From Rhizobium sp. FKY42 (GTDB taxonomy: Bacteria; Pseudomonadota; Alphaproteobacteria; Rhizobiales; Rhizobiaceae), in assembly GCF_005222835.1 (NCBI RefSeq), contig NZ_STGA01000021.1:113722-177721 (forward strand): 64,000 bases of DNA, read 5' to 3'. The translations under genes were made by a program, and so were the position numbers. This document shows positions 46,625 through 58,375 of the stretch, piece by piece. Under the pieces are notes generated by a model, which ran no database searches, had not been told where the DNA came from, and worked only from the letters and a program-made list of their open reading frames with translations. Positions within the stretch are counted from its first letter, which is position 1. Each line of letters opens with the position of its first letter.

Positions 46625-49169
46625 AGCGCCAGAGGTCGATCTGACAAATTGTGACCGGGAACCGATTCATATACCTGGAAGCATCCAGGCGCATGGCGCT
46701 CTCATCGTTTGTGACGGTACCGGCGGCGACGTTCTTGCTTATTCCGCTAATGCTGCAGACATGCTGGGTATCCCGGCACCGGTAGAAGGCAGTCGGCTTG
46801 AGGACGCCGTGGGGCCCGATGTAGCCCATACGCTGCGCAATGCACTGGCGACGAGCGATGACCCTAGCCGCCCGGCGTTGCGAATGGGCCTGGAGCTTCC
46901 TGGCGGATTTTTCGATGCAGCGGTTCACAGGACTCCTCAGGCTGCGTTCATGGAATTTGAGCCGCACGCCAAACATTCTGACCAACCTCTCGAAACCGCA
47001 CGAATGCTCATCAGCCGGATTCGCTCTATCGGTAGCATTGATGAGCTGGTTGATAAGTCGGTTCGCCTGATTTTTGCGATGCTCGCCTATGATCGTGTCA
47101 TGATCTATCGGTTCGAGCATGATGGATCCGGCAAGGTGGTCAGCGAGCACAAGCGGCGGGATCTTGAGAGCTTCAAGGGACAGTATTTTCCGGCCAGCGA
47201 CATACCACAACAGGCACGTATCCTGTATCTAAAGAATACCATACGCATCATTTCTGACGCGCAAGACGAGCGCATTCCAATTCTATCGAACGGTCGCGCA
47301 TCGGAAGAACCGCTGGATCTGTCCTTCGCTCATTTGCGAAGCGTATCGCCCATCCACTGTGAATATCTCCGCAACATGGGCGTAGCGGCTTCCATGTCGA
47401 TCTCCATCGTCGTGGACGGAGAACTTTGGGGGCTTGTTGCTTGCCATCACTACTCGCCTAAGTCGTTGGCCATGCAGCAACGGGTGGCCGCGGAAATGTT
47501 CGGCGAGTTTTTATCGCTGCATCTGAGCGTCCTGAAACAGAAACAAATTCTGGACACAGCCAATCGTGCGCGCCGCTCTCTTGATCGCTTTCTTCAGGCC
47601 GCTTCACAGAGCGCCGACATCACACAATTGCTGCGCAATTCCTTGACTGAGTTTGCGCATATCATGCCGAGCGACGGTGTTGGGCTGTGGCTCGAGGGCG
47701 GCTGGACGAGCATGGGGTCTGTGCCGCCACTTCCCGATATCGCAAAAATTGCAGAACTGGTGGGAACAGTGTCCGGTGGGCGTATCTGGGGTACGGACCA
47801 ACTGACGCTCCATTTGCCGGAAGCGGCATCCTACGCCTCCGCCACCTGCGGTGTTTTGGCTATACCCCTTTCGCAAAGACCGAAAGACTACCTGTTCTTC
47901 TTCCGCAAAGAGCTTGTCCAGACGCTGAATTGGGCTGGAAATCCAGAGAAATCCTATGAGATTGGCCCCCTTGGTGATCGACTGACGCCGCGCAAAAGCT
48001 TTGCCATCTGGAAGGAAACGGTTCATCTGAAGGCGCAACGCTGGACGGAAGAGGAGCGAGAGATCGCAGAGGCCATTCGCGCCGTACTCGTTGAGGTCGT
48101 CCTTCATCACAATGAGCTGCTTGCGGATGAGCGCGGTAAGGCGGACGTGCGCCAGCGTATGCTGAACGAGGAACTGAATCATCGGGTCAAGAACATTCTT
48201 GCGGTCATCAAGGCGCTTGTCGGTCATCCGGTCAGGGAAGGGCACGACATTGGTGAGTATGTTTCGACACTGAAGGGGCGAATTCAAGCCTTGTCTTTCG
48301 CGCATGATCAGGTCGTACGCGGCGCAGATGGTGGATCTCTGAAAGAATTGCTTGAGGCCGAACTCAAGCCCTATAGCGGTGAGCATCGCACCATCTCGAT
48401 GAAAGGTGGCGAATTCTGGCTCGATAGCCGTGCCTTCTCCGTCATGGCGCTCGTCCTCCATGAAATGTCTACCAACGCGGCAAAGTATGGATCGCTCTCG
48501 GAAGCCGGCGGTAGGCTGGATGTGAACTGGAAGCGCACGGAGGCGGGGGATCTGGAGATTTCCTGGCGCGAGTCTGGCGGACCACTGGTGAGAAAGCCCA
48601 GCCGAGCCGGTTTCGGCACAGTTCTGATCGAGCGAAGCATCCCCTATGAACTCTCTGGCGACAGTTCCGTCGAATATCTCGAAAGCGGATTGCAGGCGCG
48701 GTTCCTGGTTCCGGCAAAACATGTTCAAGGCGGTGAGGGGGGCGAAATTGCCTCAGAAGCGGATCTCAATTCCGCCTCGACACGAGAGATCAATGATGTA
48801 CTGCAGGACATCGAAGTTCTGCTCGTGGAAGATCAAATGCTGGTCGCTGCAGACGTCGAGATCATGTTGGCAGAGAACGGCGTGAACAACGTCACCACCG
48901 CTCCCTCGGTCGATGAAGCCATGAAGCGGCTGAAGAATTTTTCGCCGGATGTCGCCATTCTCGACGTCAATCTCGGCACGGGCACTTCGCTTCCCATTGC
49001 CGAGGAGCTTGAGCGGCGAGGTGTGCCATTCATCTTCGCAACAGGCTATAGTGACCGTTCGGTTGTCCCGGCAAGCTTTTCGGCGCCGGTTGTCCGCAAG
49101 CCTTACGAGGCAAAAGCTCTGGTCGGCGCATTTCTACGCATTCTTGCGGCGCGAGAAGGCAGTAACTAG
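46617..49169 (+). CDS. bphP: Bacteriophytochrome hybrid histidine kinase (BphP2/Agp2-like)
   Basis: 850 residues. PAS (about 10-110) has the biliverdin-binding Cys12 (LTNCDREPIHIPGSIQAHG); GAF (about 130-310) has PASDIP with Asp195 and His247 in SPIHCEYL; PHY (about 325-500) has PRKSF. The kinase is HWE type: phospho-accepting His522 in ELNHRVKN and a WRESGGP motif. A C-terminal receiver domain (about 735-845) has VEDQ, phospho-Asp783 in ILDVNLG and Lys828. The order matches Agrobacterium Agp2, a bathy-phytochrome with a far-red-absorbing ground state; that property is inferred. Confidence 0.95.
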   Translation: MNEAPEVDLTNCDREPIHIPGSIQAHGALIVCDGTGGDVLAYSANAADMLGIPAPVEGSRLEDAVGPDVAHTLRNALATSDDPSRPALRMGLELPGGFFDAAVHRTPQAAFMEFEPHAKHSDQPLETARMLISRIRSIGSIDELVDKSVRLIFAMLAYDRVMIYRFEHDGSGKVVSEHKRRDLESFKGQYFPASDIPQQARILYLKNTIRIISDAQDERIPILSNGRASEEPLDLSFAHLRSVSPIHCEYLRNMGVAASMSISIVVDGELWGLVACHHYSPKSLAMQQRVAAEMFGEFLSLHLSVLKQKQILDTANRARRSLDRFLQAASQSADITQLLRNSLTEFAHIMPSDGVGLWLEGGWTSMGSVPPLPDIAKIAELVGTVSGGRIWGTDQLTLHLPEAASYASATCGVLAIPLSQRPKDYLFFFRKELVQTLNWAGNPEKSYEIGPLGDRLTPRKSFAIWKETVHLKAQRWTEEEREIAEAIRAVLVEVVLHHNELLADERGKADVRQRMLNEELNHRVKNILAVIKALVGHPVREGHDIGEYVSTLKGRIQALSFAHDQVVRGADGGSLKELLEAELKPYSGEHRTISMKGGEFWLDSRAFSVMALVLHEMSTNAAKYGSLSEAGGRLDVNWKRTEAGDLEISWRESGGPLVRKPSRAGFGTVLIERSIPYELSGDSSVEYLESGLQARFLVPAKHVQGGEGGEIASEADLNSASTREINDVLQDIEVLLVEDQMLVAADVEIMLAENGVNNVTTAPSVDEAMKRLKNFSPDVAILDVNLGTGTSLPIAEELERRGVPFIFATGYSDRSVVPASFSAPVVRKPYEAKALVGAFLRILAAREGSN

Positions 49170-49216
49170 GTTCGGATCGAGCTCCAAAAACCCGATCCGG
49201 ATCTTTCGAGTGATCA

Positions 49217-51277
49217 TCAGATATCGAGGTTGTGTGCGAAGGCAGCCCGTTCCTGAATGAAGCGAAAGCGGGCGTCTGCCTTGGTGCCCATAAGGTTGTC
49301 GACGGCTTCGCGTGTGCCTTCGAAATCCACCTCGTCAATCGCCACGCGCAGCAGCGTGCGTTTGGCAGGATCCATGGTGGTCTCTTTTAGCTGGGCAGGC
49401 ATCATTTCGCCGAGACCTTTGAAGCGGCCAATCTCGACCTTCTTGCCCTTGAACACAGTCTCCATCAGTTCCGCGCGATGCGCATCATCTCGGGCATAGA
49501 CAGTCTTTGCTCCCTGCCGGATCACGTAAAGCGGTGGTACTGCCAGAAACAGGTGCCCACCGCGCACCAGCTCCGGCATTTCCTGATAGAAGAAGGTGAT
49601 CAGAAGCGAAGCAATGTGGGCCCCGTCCACGTCCGCATCGGTCATGATGATCACGCGCTCGTAGCGCAGATCCTCGTCCCGGTACTTGGTTCGGGTCCCG
49701 CAGCCAAGCGCTTGTATAAGATCGGCGATTTGCTGGTTTGCCGATAGCTTTTCACGGCTGGCGCTTCCCACGTTTAGGATCTTGCCGCGAAGCGGCAGAA
49801 TGGCCTGGTTCGTGCGGTTGCGGGCCTGCTTTGCGGAACCACCAGCCGAGTCGCCCTCGACGATAAACAGTTCCGCGCCTTCCGCGGTGTTCTGGGAACA
49901 ATCGGCCAGCTTGCCGGGAAGGCGCAGCTTGCGAACGGCAGTCTTGCGATTGACTTCCTTTTCCTTACGGCGACGCAGGCGCTCTTCTGCCCGCTCGATG
50001 ACCCAGTCGAGAAGCTTTGCCGCTTCGCCCGGATTTCCCGCCAAATAATGGTCGAACGGATCGCGAAGCGCATTTTCCACAATGCGCTGTGCCTCGACGG
50101 TAGCGAGCTTGTCCTTCGTCTGGCCAACGAATTCCGGCTCGCGGATGAAGACGGAAAGCATACCGACTGCCGAGATCATCACGTCGTCGGTCGTAATGTC
50201 CTTGGCGCGCTTGTTCTGCGTCAGTTCCGCATAATTCTTCAAACCCTTGAGCAGCGCAATACGCAGGCCCGCCTCGTGCGTACCGCCTTCAGGTGTCGGG
50301 ATCGTGTTGCAATAGGAATGGATCTGCGGGTCGCCGCCATACCAGGTGACCGCCCATTCCAATGCACCGTGGCCGCCGGTCTTTTCCGTTTTTCCGGAAA
50401 AGATCTCACGGGTGACTGTGAAATCCTTGCCAAGCGTCGCGGAGAGATAATCCTTCAGCCCGCCCGGAAAATGGAACACGGCCTTGTCGGGAATCTCGCC
50501 GCCTGCGATGACGACGCCCGGATCGCAACTCCAGCGGATTTCCACACCGCCAAATAGGTAAGCCTTGGAGCGCGCCATGCGGAAAATTCGGCCTGCGTCG
50601 AATTTCGCATGATCGCCGAAGATCTGCGGATCGGGATGAAAGCGCACGCGGGTGCCGCGGCGATTGTGCACATCACCCAATTCTTCCAGTCCGCCCTGCG
50701 GAACACCGCGAGAAAACCGTTGGCGATAGAGTTTCCGGTTGCGCGCAACCTCTACTTCCAGCACGTCTGAAAGAGCGTTCACGACGGATACGCCGACACC
50801 GTGAAGACCGCCGGACGTCTCATAGGCCTTACCGTCGAACTTGCCCCCCGCATGCAGTTTGGTCATGATGACTTCGAGCGTGGATTTGCCTGGTACCTGC
50901 GGATGGTTTTCCACCGGAATGCCGCGACCGTTGTCAGTCACTGTCAGAAAGCCCTGAGCATCCAGATGGACTTCGATGAAGTTGGCGTGGCCTGCCACCG
51001 CTTCGTCCATCGAGTTGTCGATGACTTCGGCAAACAGGTGGTGAAGCGCCTTTTCATCGGTGCCGCCGATATACATGCCGGGGCGCATGCGGACCGGCTC
51101 CAACCCCTCCAGAACCCGGATCGACGAGGCGTCATAGGTGTCTGGGTTGGCCGCCGGGGATGGTGCCGCAGTGCTAACCGCAGTCGTCGCGGGCTTGGCA
51201 GCCTCGGCCTTGCCCTTCGGCTCTGATGGCTTTGCAGGCTGCGATGGGAGACTGGCAAAAAGGTCGTTGTTATCCAT
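49217..51277 (-). CDS. parE: DNA topoisomerase IV subunit B
   Basis: 686 residues. ParE is the ATPase of topoisomerase IV, which unlinks daughter chromosomes. The GHKL ATPase covers about 50-260: RPGMYIGGTDEKALHHL, EVIDNSMDEA, VTDNGRGIPV and GGLHGVGVSVVNALS. The TOPRIM part has FIVEGDSAGGSAKQARNR and MTDADVDGAHI. A Pro/Ala-rich tail of about 40 residues precedes the ATPase. Start ATG 51277. Convergent with bphP. Confidence 0.97.
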   Translation of the reverse strand: MDNNDLFASLPSQPAKPSEPKGKAEAAKPATTAVSTAAPSPAANPDTYDASSIRVLEGLEPVRMRPGMYIGGTDEKALHHLFAEVIDNSMDEAVAGHANFIEVHLDAQGFLTVTDNGRGIPVENHPQVPGKSTLEVIMTKLHAGGKFDGKAYETSGGLHGVGVSVVNALSDVLEVEVARNRKLYRQRFSRGVPQGGLEELGDVHNRRGTRVRFHPDPQIFGDHAKFDAGRIFRMARSKAYLFGGVEIRWSCDPGVVIAGGEIPDKAVFHFPGGLKDYLSATLGKDFTVTREIFSGKTEKTGGHGALEWAVTWYGGDPQIHSYCNTIPTPEGGTHEAGLRIALLKGLKNYAELTQNKRAKDITTDDVMISAVGMLSVFIREPEFVGQTKDKLATVEAQRIVENALRDPFDHYLAGNPGEAAKLLDWVIERAEERLRRRKEKEVNRKTAVRKLRLPGKLADCSQNTAEGAELFIVEGDSAGGSAKQARNRTNQAILPLRGKILNVGSASREKLSANQQIADLIQALGCGTRTKYRDEDLRYERVIIMTDADVDGAHIASLLITFFYQEMPELVRGGHLFLAVPPLYVIRQGAKTVYARDDAHRAELMETVFKGKKVEIGRFKGLGEMMPAQLKETTMDPAKRTLLRVAIDEVDFEGTREAVDNLMGTKADARFRFIQERAAFAHNLDI

Positions 51278-51484
51278 ATGGGTTCGCTGGCCTTGCCTTG
51301 AATGGATGGCATGCTGAACGGAGTCGCGTTGAATACCCTTATCGGCTTTCGAATCGCTGGCGAGTGTGCCAGATAAAACGGCGTCTCGCGACCTGTTCGT
51401 TCACGAATGGTTCGCATCAGGATTTGCGCCGCAGCGCTGAAGAACGCAAGTCGTGCTGCTTCAAGGAAACGAAACCGGTCGCCT

Positions 51485-52369
51485 ATGTCCACAGATCATT
51501 TGAGTTTGCGTGTGCTGGCGGCCCTCTGCCTGTGTTTGTTCGCGACCGCTACTGCAGCAGCAGATGGGCCGATTCGCCCTTTCAAGGATGCCTTGTTCTC
51601 TTCCCAGACTGCCCTGAAGACGGAGGATGAGGGCGCTTTCAAGGTGCTTGATTATCAGGAATTGCGTGACATCAACCAGCGCGATGAAGAGCCGGAGCGT
51701 CGCGTCAAGCGAGACTATGTCGATCTTGGGGTGCGGGAGTTTCAGGCAAACGAAACGCTGACAATTGCTTCCAGCCGCCTGGATGTCGCGCGCGTCGGGC
51801 GCGTGCGTGATGCCACATTCACCATCATCTTCATTCATGGCAGGGGCGGGGATCGTCGGCTGGGAGTGAATGACTACACATTCGGGGGCAACTTCAACCG
51901 TTTGAAAAATCTCGTCGTGCAGAGCGGCGGCGCCTACTACGCCCCCTCGGTCAAATCCTTCGATCCCAATGGCGCAGCCGATATTGCAGGCCTCATTCGT
52001 CATGTCTTCGAGTTGTCGTCTGGTCGCCCCGTTGTTCTGGCCTGCGCCTCTATGGGTAACTTTATCTGTCAGAGTGTGACGCGCGACAAGGAAGCTGTTC
52101 GATACCTCAAGGGACTGGTCGTCATGGGTGGGCCTTCGGATCCGGGGTTTCTGACGACACCTGCGGCCAAGCTGAAGATACCGGTCTATTTCTCCCACGG
52201 CAGCGCCGACAGCGTATACAAGGCGGACGAGCAGATCGCGCTATACCGAAAGATGCGAAAGGCCGGTTACCCCACGATTTTCCGGCTGTTCCAGACTGGT
52301 GGTCATGGAACGCCGATCCGCATGAGCGATTGGCGGGAAATTCTCAATTTTATGCTCGCGGCAGGTTGA
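51485..52369 (+). CDS. Secreted alpha/beta-hydrolase
   Basis: 294 residues with a signal peptide (about 1-27, ending TAAADG). The hydrolase core shows the oxyanion strand TIIFIHGRGGDRRLG, a nucleophile elbow in LACASMGNF, an acid-bearing strand YFSHGSADSVY and the terminal His of QTGGHGTPI. Sequences like this are found in rhizobia as periplasmic hydrolases of unknown substrate. Frame opens at 51407, but the signal-peptide start is at 51485. Divergent from parE. Confidence 0.8.
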   Translation: MSTDHLSLRVLAALCLCLFATATAAADGPIRPFKDALFSSQTALKTEDEGAFKVLDYQELRDINQRDEEPERRVKRDYVDLGVREFQANETLTIASSRLDVARVGRVRDATFTIIFIHGRGGDRRLGVNDYTFGGNFNRLKNLVVQSGGAYYAPSVKSFDPNGAADIAGLIRHVFELSSGRPVVLACASMGNFICQSVTRDKEAVRYLKGLVVMGGPSDPGFLTTPAAKLKIPVYFSHGSADSVYKADEQIALYRKMRKAGYPTIFRLFQTGGHGTPIRMSDWREILNFMLAAG

Positions 52370-52515
52370 TCCTATGACCGCATTCGTTAAACCCACATTC
52401 CTGAAAGTGATCCTCTTAAAGCAATGGGCTTGCGGCTACATTGCGGTTATGACGGTTCGAGAAGTTAACGGGGTGGCCAGCGCCTGCTGGCCGGGAGCAT
52501 AAGGAATTCGCAGAT

Positions 52516-53286
52516 ATGACGCCGGATGTTCGTCCGCTTGTAGCGGGAAACTGGAAGATGAACGGAACGCGGGACTCGCTCGATCAGATCAAGGCGATTT
52601 CTGCCGGAGTGAGTGGTCCGCTGGCTGAGAAGGTTGACGCACTCATCTGCCCTCCGGCAACGCTGCTCTATGTGTCGACCGCCTTGTGCACCGATAGTCC
52701 GCTGATGATTGGCGCGCAGGATTGCCATCAGAACAAGTCCGGCGCTCATACCGGTGACATCTCAGCCGAAATGATTGCCGATTGCTTTGGCACCCATGTC
52801 ATCGTCGGTCACTCCGAGCGCCGGGTGGACCACGCCGAGACCGATCATCTGGTTCGCATCAAGGCAGAAGCCGCCTATGCTGCCGATTTGACCGCCATCA
52901 TCTGCATTGGCGAGACTGCGGATGAGCGCAAGGCGGGCCAGACACTCGAGATTCTCAAGCGCCAGCTCGCAGGGTCGGTTCCCGACGATGCCAATGCCGA
53001 GAACACGGTTATTGCCTATGAGCCTGTCTGGGCCATCGGCACCGGCCTCACGCCGACCGTTGACGATGTCGAAAAGGCGCATGCTTTCATGCGCGATGAA
53101 CTGAAGAGCCGCTTCGGTGCAGAAGGCGCGAAATTTCGCATTCTCTATGGCGGGTCCGTCAAGCCTTCCAACGCGGCAGAGCTGATGGCCATTAGCAATG
53201 TTGATGGTGCTCTCGTTGGCGGCGCCAGCTTGAAAGCAACAGACTTCCTCGCCATCTATGGCGCGTATGAGGCATTGGTGCGTTAA
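52516..53286 (+). CDS. tpiA: Triose-phosphate isomerase
   Basis: 256 residues. It interconverts dihydroxyacetone phosphate and glyceraldehyde-3-phosphate. Lys14 is in VAGNWKMNG, His99 in VIVGHSERR and the catalytic Glu in [11 protein letters not shown]; the phosphate loop is [15 protein letters not shown] precedes ATG 52516. It heads the tpiA-secG-pyrG run. The stop overlaps a TTAA-N7-TTAA sequence. Confidence 0.97.
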   Translation: MTPDVRPLVAGNWKMNGTRDSLDQIKAISAGVSGPLAEKVDALICPPATLLYVSTALCTDSPLMIGAQDCHQNKSGAHTGDISAEMIADCFGTHVIVGHSERRVDHAETDHLVRIKAEAAYAADLTAIICIGETADERKAGQTLEILKRQLAGSVPDDANAENTVIAYEPVWAIGTGLTPTVDDVEKAHAFMRDELKSRFGAEGAKFRILYGGSVKPSNAAELMAISNVDGALVGGASLKATDFLAIYGAYEALVR

Positions 53287-53297
53287 ATCTCGTTTAA
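53283..53297. promoter_or_regulatory. Candidate CtrA-type site upstream of secG
   Basis: TTAA-ATCTCGT-TTAA matches the consensus core without the final C. It overlaps the tpiA stop and lies 94 bp upstream of secG. Confidence 0.35.
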
Positions 53298-53390
53298 TCG
53301 GCACTAGCCCCTTGGAATGCCGGTCCGGCTGAGCTAAAGGACCAGCAAAGCTTTATATGTGCCGCAATCCGCGCGCAGGACTGGACTGAT

Positions 53391-53783
53391 ATGCAGACCG
53401 TATTGATCGTTATTCATCTCATGATCGTGCTCGCGCTTGTTGGCGTAGTGCTGATCCAGCGTTCCGAGGGCGGTGGCCTTGGCATTGGCGGCGGTTCCGG
53501 CTTCATGTCGGCGCGCGGCACGGCAAATGCCCTGACCCGCACGACCGCAATCCTGGCGACACTGTTCTTCGTGACCTCCATGGCGCTTGGCATCATGGCG
53601 CGTCACGAGTCTCGTCCGACGGACATTCTGAACCGCATCCCGGCAACGCAGCAGGGTCAGGGCAACGGCATTCTTGACTCGCTCGGTCCGGCGGCAACGC
53701 CTGGTGCTCCGGTAAACGGCACAGCGCCTGCACCGGGAGCTCCGGCTCCGGCGAATCCGTCGTCTGTTCCGACCGGCAACTAA
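53391..53783 (+). CDS. secG: Preprotein translocase subunit SecG
   Basis: 130 residues. Two membrane helices, about 3-20 (VLIVIHLMIVLALVGVVLI) and 50-70 (TTAILATLFFVTSMALGIM), joined by a Gly-rich loop QRSEGGGLGIGGGSGFMSARG, define SecG of the SecYEG channel. A Pro/Ala/Gly-rich tail follows. AGGA precedes the ATG. Strong terminator follows. Confidence 0.95.
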   Translation: MQTVLIVIHLMIVLALVGVVLIQRSEGGGLGIGGGSGFMSARGTANALTRTTAILATLFFVTSMALGIMARHESRPTDILNRIPATQQGQGNGILDSLGPAATPGAPVNGTAPAPGAPAPANPSSVPTGN

Positions 53784-53804
53784 GCCGCGTCACGCTCCCA
53801 TCAT

Positions 53805-53839
53805 CCGGCAGGTCGAAAAGCCTGCCGGTTTTCTTTTGT
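53805..53839 (+). terminator. Terminator after secG
   Basis: 8-bp stem CCGGCAGG / CCTGCCGG, loop TCGAAAAG, then TTTTCTTTTG. Confidence 0.88.
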
Positions 53840-53858
53840 TCAGATTCCACAGCTTTAA

Positions 53859-55547
<1,689 letters not shown>

Positions 55548-55570
55548 TCGATTATCAAATTTGAAATTCA

Positions 55571-55603
55571 AAGGGCCGGTGGTGATTATCCTCCGGCCCT
55601 TGT
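55571..55603 (+). terminator. Terminator between pyrG and the photolyase gene
   Basis: 9-bp perfect stem AAGGGCCGG / CCGGCCCTT with a 13-base loop; T-run is weak. Confidence 0.65.
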
Positions 55604-55616
55604 CGCATTCAAACGC

Positions 55617-57077
55617 TCAATCACGTGGATCTGCTTCACCACTGCGGCCCGTTACATGCGCGTAGGCGGCCAGAGCTTTGTCGCGCGCCTCACCGTGATT
55701 GACGATGGGCTTGGGATAGGTGTCGCCAAGTTTGATACCAGCCCGTTCAAGAACCTCTTTCGGCGCCTCAAAGGGGCGATGAATATACTTCTTTGGCAGT
55801 TTACGTAGTTCCGGCACAAAACGACAAACATAGTCGCCATCCGGATCGAATTTCTCGCCCTGCAGGATTGGGTTGAATACGCGGAAGAAGGGGGAGGCAT
55901 CAGCGCCTGATCCCGCGACCCATTGCCAGTTGCTGGCGTTTGAGGCTGGATCAGCATCCACAAGCGTGTCCTTGAACCACTCCTCGCCCTTGCGCCAATC
56001 AATCATCAGATCCTTAATCAGGAAGGAAGCCGTGATCATGCGAACGCGATTATGCATGTAACCATGGCGCCAAAGCTGGCGCATCCCGGCATCCACGATC
56101 GGATAGCCGGTTTTGCCTTTGGTCCAAGCTGAAAACTGGGCCTTGCTGAAATGCCACGGGAACGCGTCGAACTTGTCGTTCCAGTTATCGGTGGCAAGCT
56201 TCGGAAACTCGACGAGGAGATGGTAGGAAAATTCCCGCCAAACCAATTCCTTTCGGAAATGGACCACGTCATCCGTCGCCTGCAGTCCCTTGGTTTCGTG
56301 CCAGATCCGAGCTGGCGATATTTCGCCAAAAGCGAGGTGAGGGGAAAGCATAGAGGTCGCATCCTCAAGGCCGGGGTGATCGCGATCGCTCTTGTAGGTC
56401 TGTATGGGCTTCATCAGGAACGTCTTCAGTTTCCTATGCGCGCCTTCCTCTCCTGGCTGCCACATCCGTCCGAATTCGCTCGCCCAATCTGGCTTCTTGG
56501 GCAACATGTCCCACTCCTTGAGCGTCTCGGATTTTGGGAAGGAGTTCGGCGCGGGTATTTCGGACGGAGCGGGAACAGGATCGCGCGGCTTACCATCCTT
56601 TTCGAGCGCCCGCCAGAAGGGCGAATAAACGCGGTAAGCGCCACCCGAACCGGTCTTCATCGTCTCTGGATCGTGCAGCAGTTGGCCACGAAAGCGCTTG
56701 ATGTCCAGTCCTGTCGATTTCACGGCGCTCACGATGTCCTTATCTGTTGCATCGCGCTCATAGTGGCGATTGTAATAGAGCGCTTCGGCCTGCGTCTCCT
56801 TGGCCAGTCCGGAAAGCACCTTGGCTGCTTCGCCGCTCCGTAAGATAAGCCTGTTACCCTTATCGGCCAGAGCCGTCGCCAGGGCCTCCAGCGAATGATG
56901 CAGCCACCATTCCTGAGCACCACCCAGCGGACCAACACCGTCCTGCTTCGGCTCGCGGATATAGACGCAGATGACGGGCCTACCGCTTTCGCACGCCTGG
57001 GACAGTGCGCCATTGTCGTCGAGACGAAGATCCTTGCGAAACCAGAGAAGGATTGGCGGCTGATGATCTGACGACAA
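55617..57077 (-). CDS. phr: Deoxyribodipyrimidine photolyase / cryptochrome family
   Basis: 486 residues. The antenna (Rossmann) domain begins ILLWFRKDLRLDDNGALSQA; the FAD domain has YKSDRDHPGLEDATSMLSPHLAFGEISPARIW, FRKELVWREFSYHLL, GKTGYPIVDAGMRQLWRHGYMHNRVRMITASFL and ASNWQWVAGSGADASPFFRVFNP. The two conserved Trp and Asn-Arg residues fit a CPD photolyase that uses blue light to split pyrimidine dimers. Class (I or III) cannot be settled by eye. Adjacent to moeA with 60 bp between. Confidence 0.93.
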   Translation of the reverse strand: MSSDHQPPILLWFRKDLRLDDNGALSQACESGRPVICVYIREPKQDGVGPLGGAQEWWLHHSLEALATALADKGNRLILRSGEAAKVLSGLAKETQAEALYYNRHYERDATDKDIVSAVKSTGLDIKRFRGQLLHDPETMKTGSGGAYRVYSPFWRALEKDGKPRDPVPAPSEIPAPNSFPKSETLKEWDMLPKKPDWASEFGRMWQPGEEGAHRKLKTFLMKPIQTYKSDRDHPGLEDATSMLSPHLAFGEISPARIWHETKGLQATDDVVHFRKELVWREFSYHLLVEFPKLATDNWNDKFDAFPWHFSKAQFSAWTKGKTGYPIVDAGMRQLWRHGYMHNRVRMITASFLIKDLMIDWRKGEEWFKDTLVDADPASNASNWQWVAGSGADASPFFRVFNPILQGEKFDPDGDYVCRFVPELRKLPKKYIHRPFEAPKEVLERAGIKLGDTYPKPIVNHGEARDKALAAYAHVTGRSGEADPRD

Positions 57078-57136
57078 GGCGTAAACTCCGGTTATCGAAC
57101 AATTACCGGAATTTACGTCGCATCATAAATGGCGGA

Positions 57137-58372
57137 TCACCGGTCGAAATCCCGCAGCAGAAGGATAGGGCAGGGCGTCAGTGCGGCAAGTTCCGGTGCG
57201 TGTGGCGGACGCACGATCAGGCAATCGGAATGGGCAAAAATCTTCATCATCGAAGAATCCTGCTTGTCGAACGGTTCCGCAATCAGGCGGCCGTCAGCGT
57301 CGCGGCTCAGTCTTGCCCGAAGGTAATCCTGTCGGTGGTCGTTTGCCGCAAGCAGTTTCCCGGCAAGGGCTTCGGCAGCATGTGTCTTCGGTCGTGTGCC
57401 GGAAAGCTTCGCAACGACAGGTTCCAGAAACAGCGTTCCGCAGACAAGGCTCGCAACCGGGTTGCCCGGAAGGCCCAGCACGCGCATATTTCCGAGCGCC
57501 CCAACCATCAGCGGCTTGCCTGGGCGCATGGCGATACGCCAGAAATCAAGCGACATTCCCTGCGCCTTCAGGCTGGCCTGTACCAGATCGTGATCGCCAA
57601 CTGAGGCCCCGCCAAGCGTGACAAGTACGTCAACTTTTTCCGCCACGGCCTTGGAAATGGCATCTTCAATCAGATCCTGCCGGTCATGAATGATTCCGAG
57701 ATCGATGACCTCGCCACCGTTTGCGCGAATCAGCGCGCTGATGCCGAAGGTGTTGGATGCGATGATCTGTGAAGGCTGCAAAGTGCCGCCGGGGTGCACC
57801 AGCTCATCACCGGTCGCCAAGACCGCAACGCGCGGCCGACGCAGAACCTCGACCTCCGGGTGGTTCATCGCCGCCGCAACGGTCAAATGGGCATAGTCGA
57901 GCCGGACACCTGCGCGCAGCACGATCTCGCCTTCAGCAAAATCTTGTCCGCGGGGACGAATATGGCGTCCGACGGTTATCGGAAACTTCGTGCGAATTCG
58001 GTTTTCGGCCAGACGCTCGGCATCCTCCTGAATGAGAATGCTGTCGGCACCTTCTGGCAAAGGAGCGCCGGTAAAAATGCGCACGCACTCTCCCGGCCCC
58101 ACCTTTCCCTCGAATGCATGGCCCGCCGCTGCCTGACCGATGACCGTCAGTTCCGCCCCAAGGTCTGGTGCATCGGCAGCGCGAAGCGCATAGCCGTCCA
58201 TGGCGGATGCGTGAAATGGCGGCTGTGTCAGTTTTGCAATCAGGTCCAAGGCCAGAATGCGGCCCGCCGCCTTATCAAGCGGAACGCTCTCGGTATCCGC
58301 AACCGCCCGCACCGGCTCCAGCAAATGTGTCAGAGCTTCGGAAACGGGAAGGAGAGGTAACGCCACAGCCAA
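57137..58372 (-). CDS. moeA: Molybdopterin molybdenumtransferase
   Basis: 411 residues. It inserts molybdate into adenylated molybdopterin. Features: QPPFHASAMDGYALRA, VGPGECVRIFTGAPLPEGADSI, VAVLATGDELVHPGG and the MPT-binding LGGASVGDHDLVQ, then GKPLMVGAL..LGLPGNPVASLVC. It starts three bases after the moaC stop on the same strand. Confidence 0.95.
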   Translation of the reverse strand: MAVALPLLPVSEALTHLLEPVRAVADTESVPLDKAAGRILALDLIAKLTQPPFHASAMDGYALRAADAPDLGAELTVIGQAAAGHAFEGKVGPGECVRIFTGAPLPEGADSILIQEDAERLAENRIRTKFPITVGRHIRPRGQDFAEGEIVLRAGVRLDYAHLTVAAAMNHPEVEVLRRPRVAVLATGDELVHPGGTLQPSQIIASNTFGISALIRANGGEVIDLGIIHDRQDLIEDAISKAVAEKVDVLVTLGGASVGDHDLVQASLKAQGMSLDFWRIAMRPGKPLMVGALGNMRVLGLPGNPVASLVCGTLFLEPVVAKLSGTRPKTHAAEALAGKLLAANDHRQDYLRARLSRDADGRLIAEPFDKQDSSMMKIFAHSDCLIVRPPHAPELAALTPCPILLLRDFDR

Positions 58373-58375
58373 ATC

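Noticed and set aside
47604..48728. 374-residue open frame antisense to bphP
   Set aside because: Mirror of the phytochrome coding frame; the true product is clear on the other strand.
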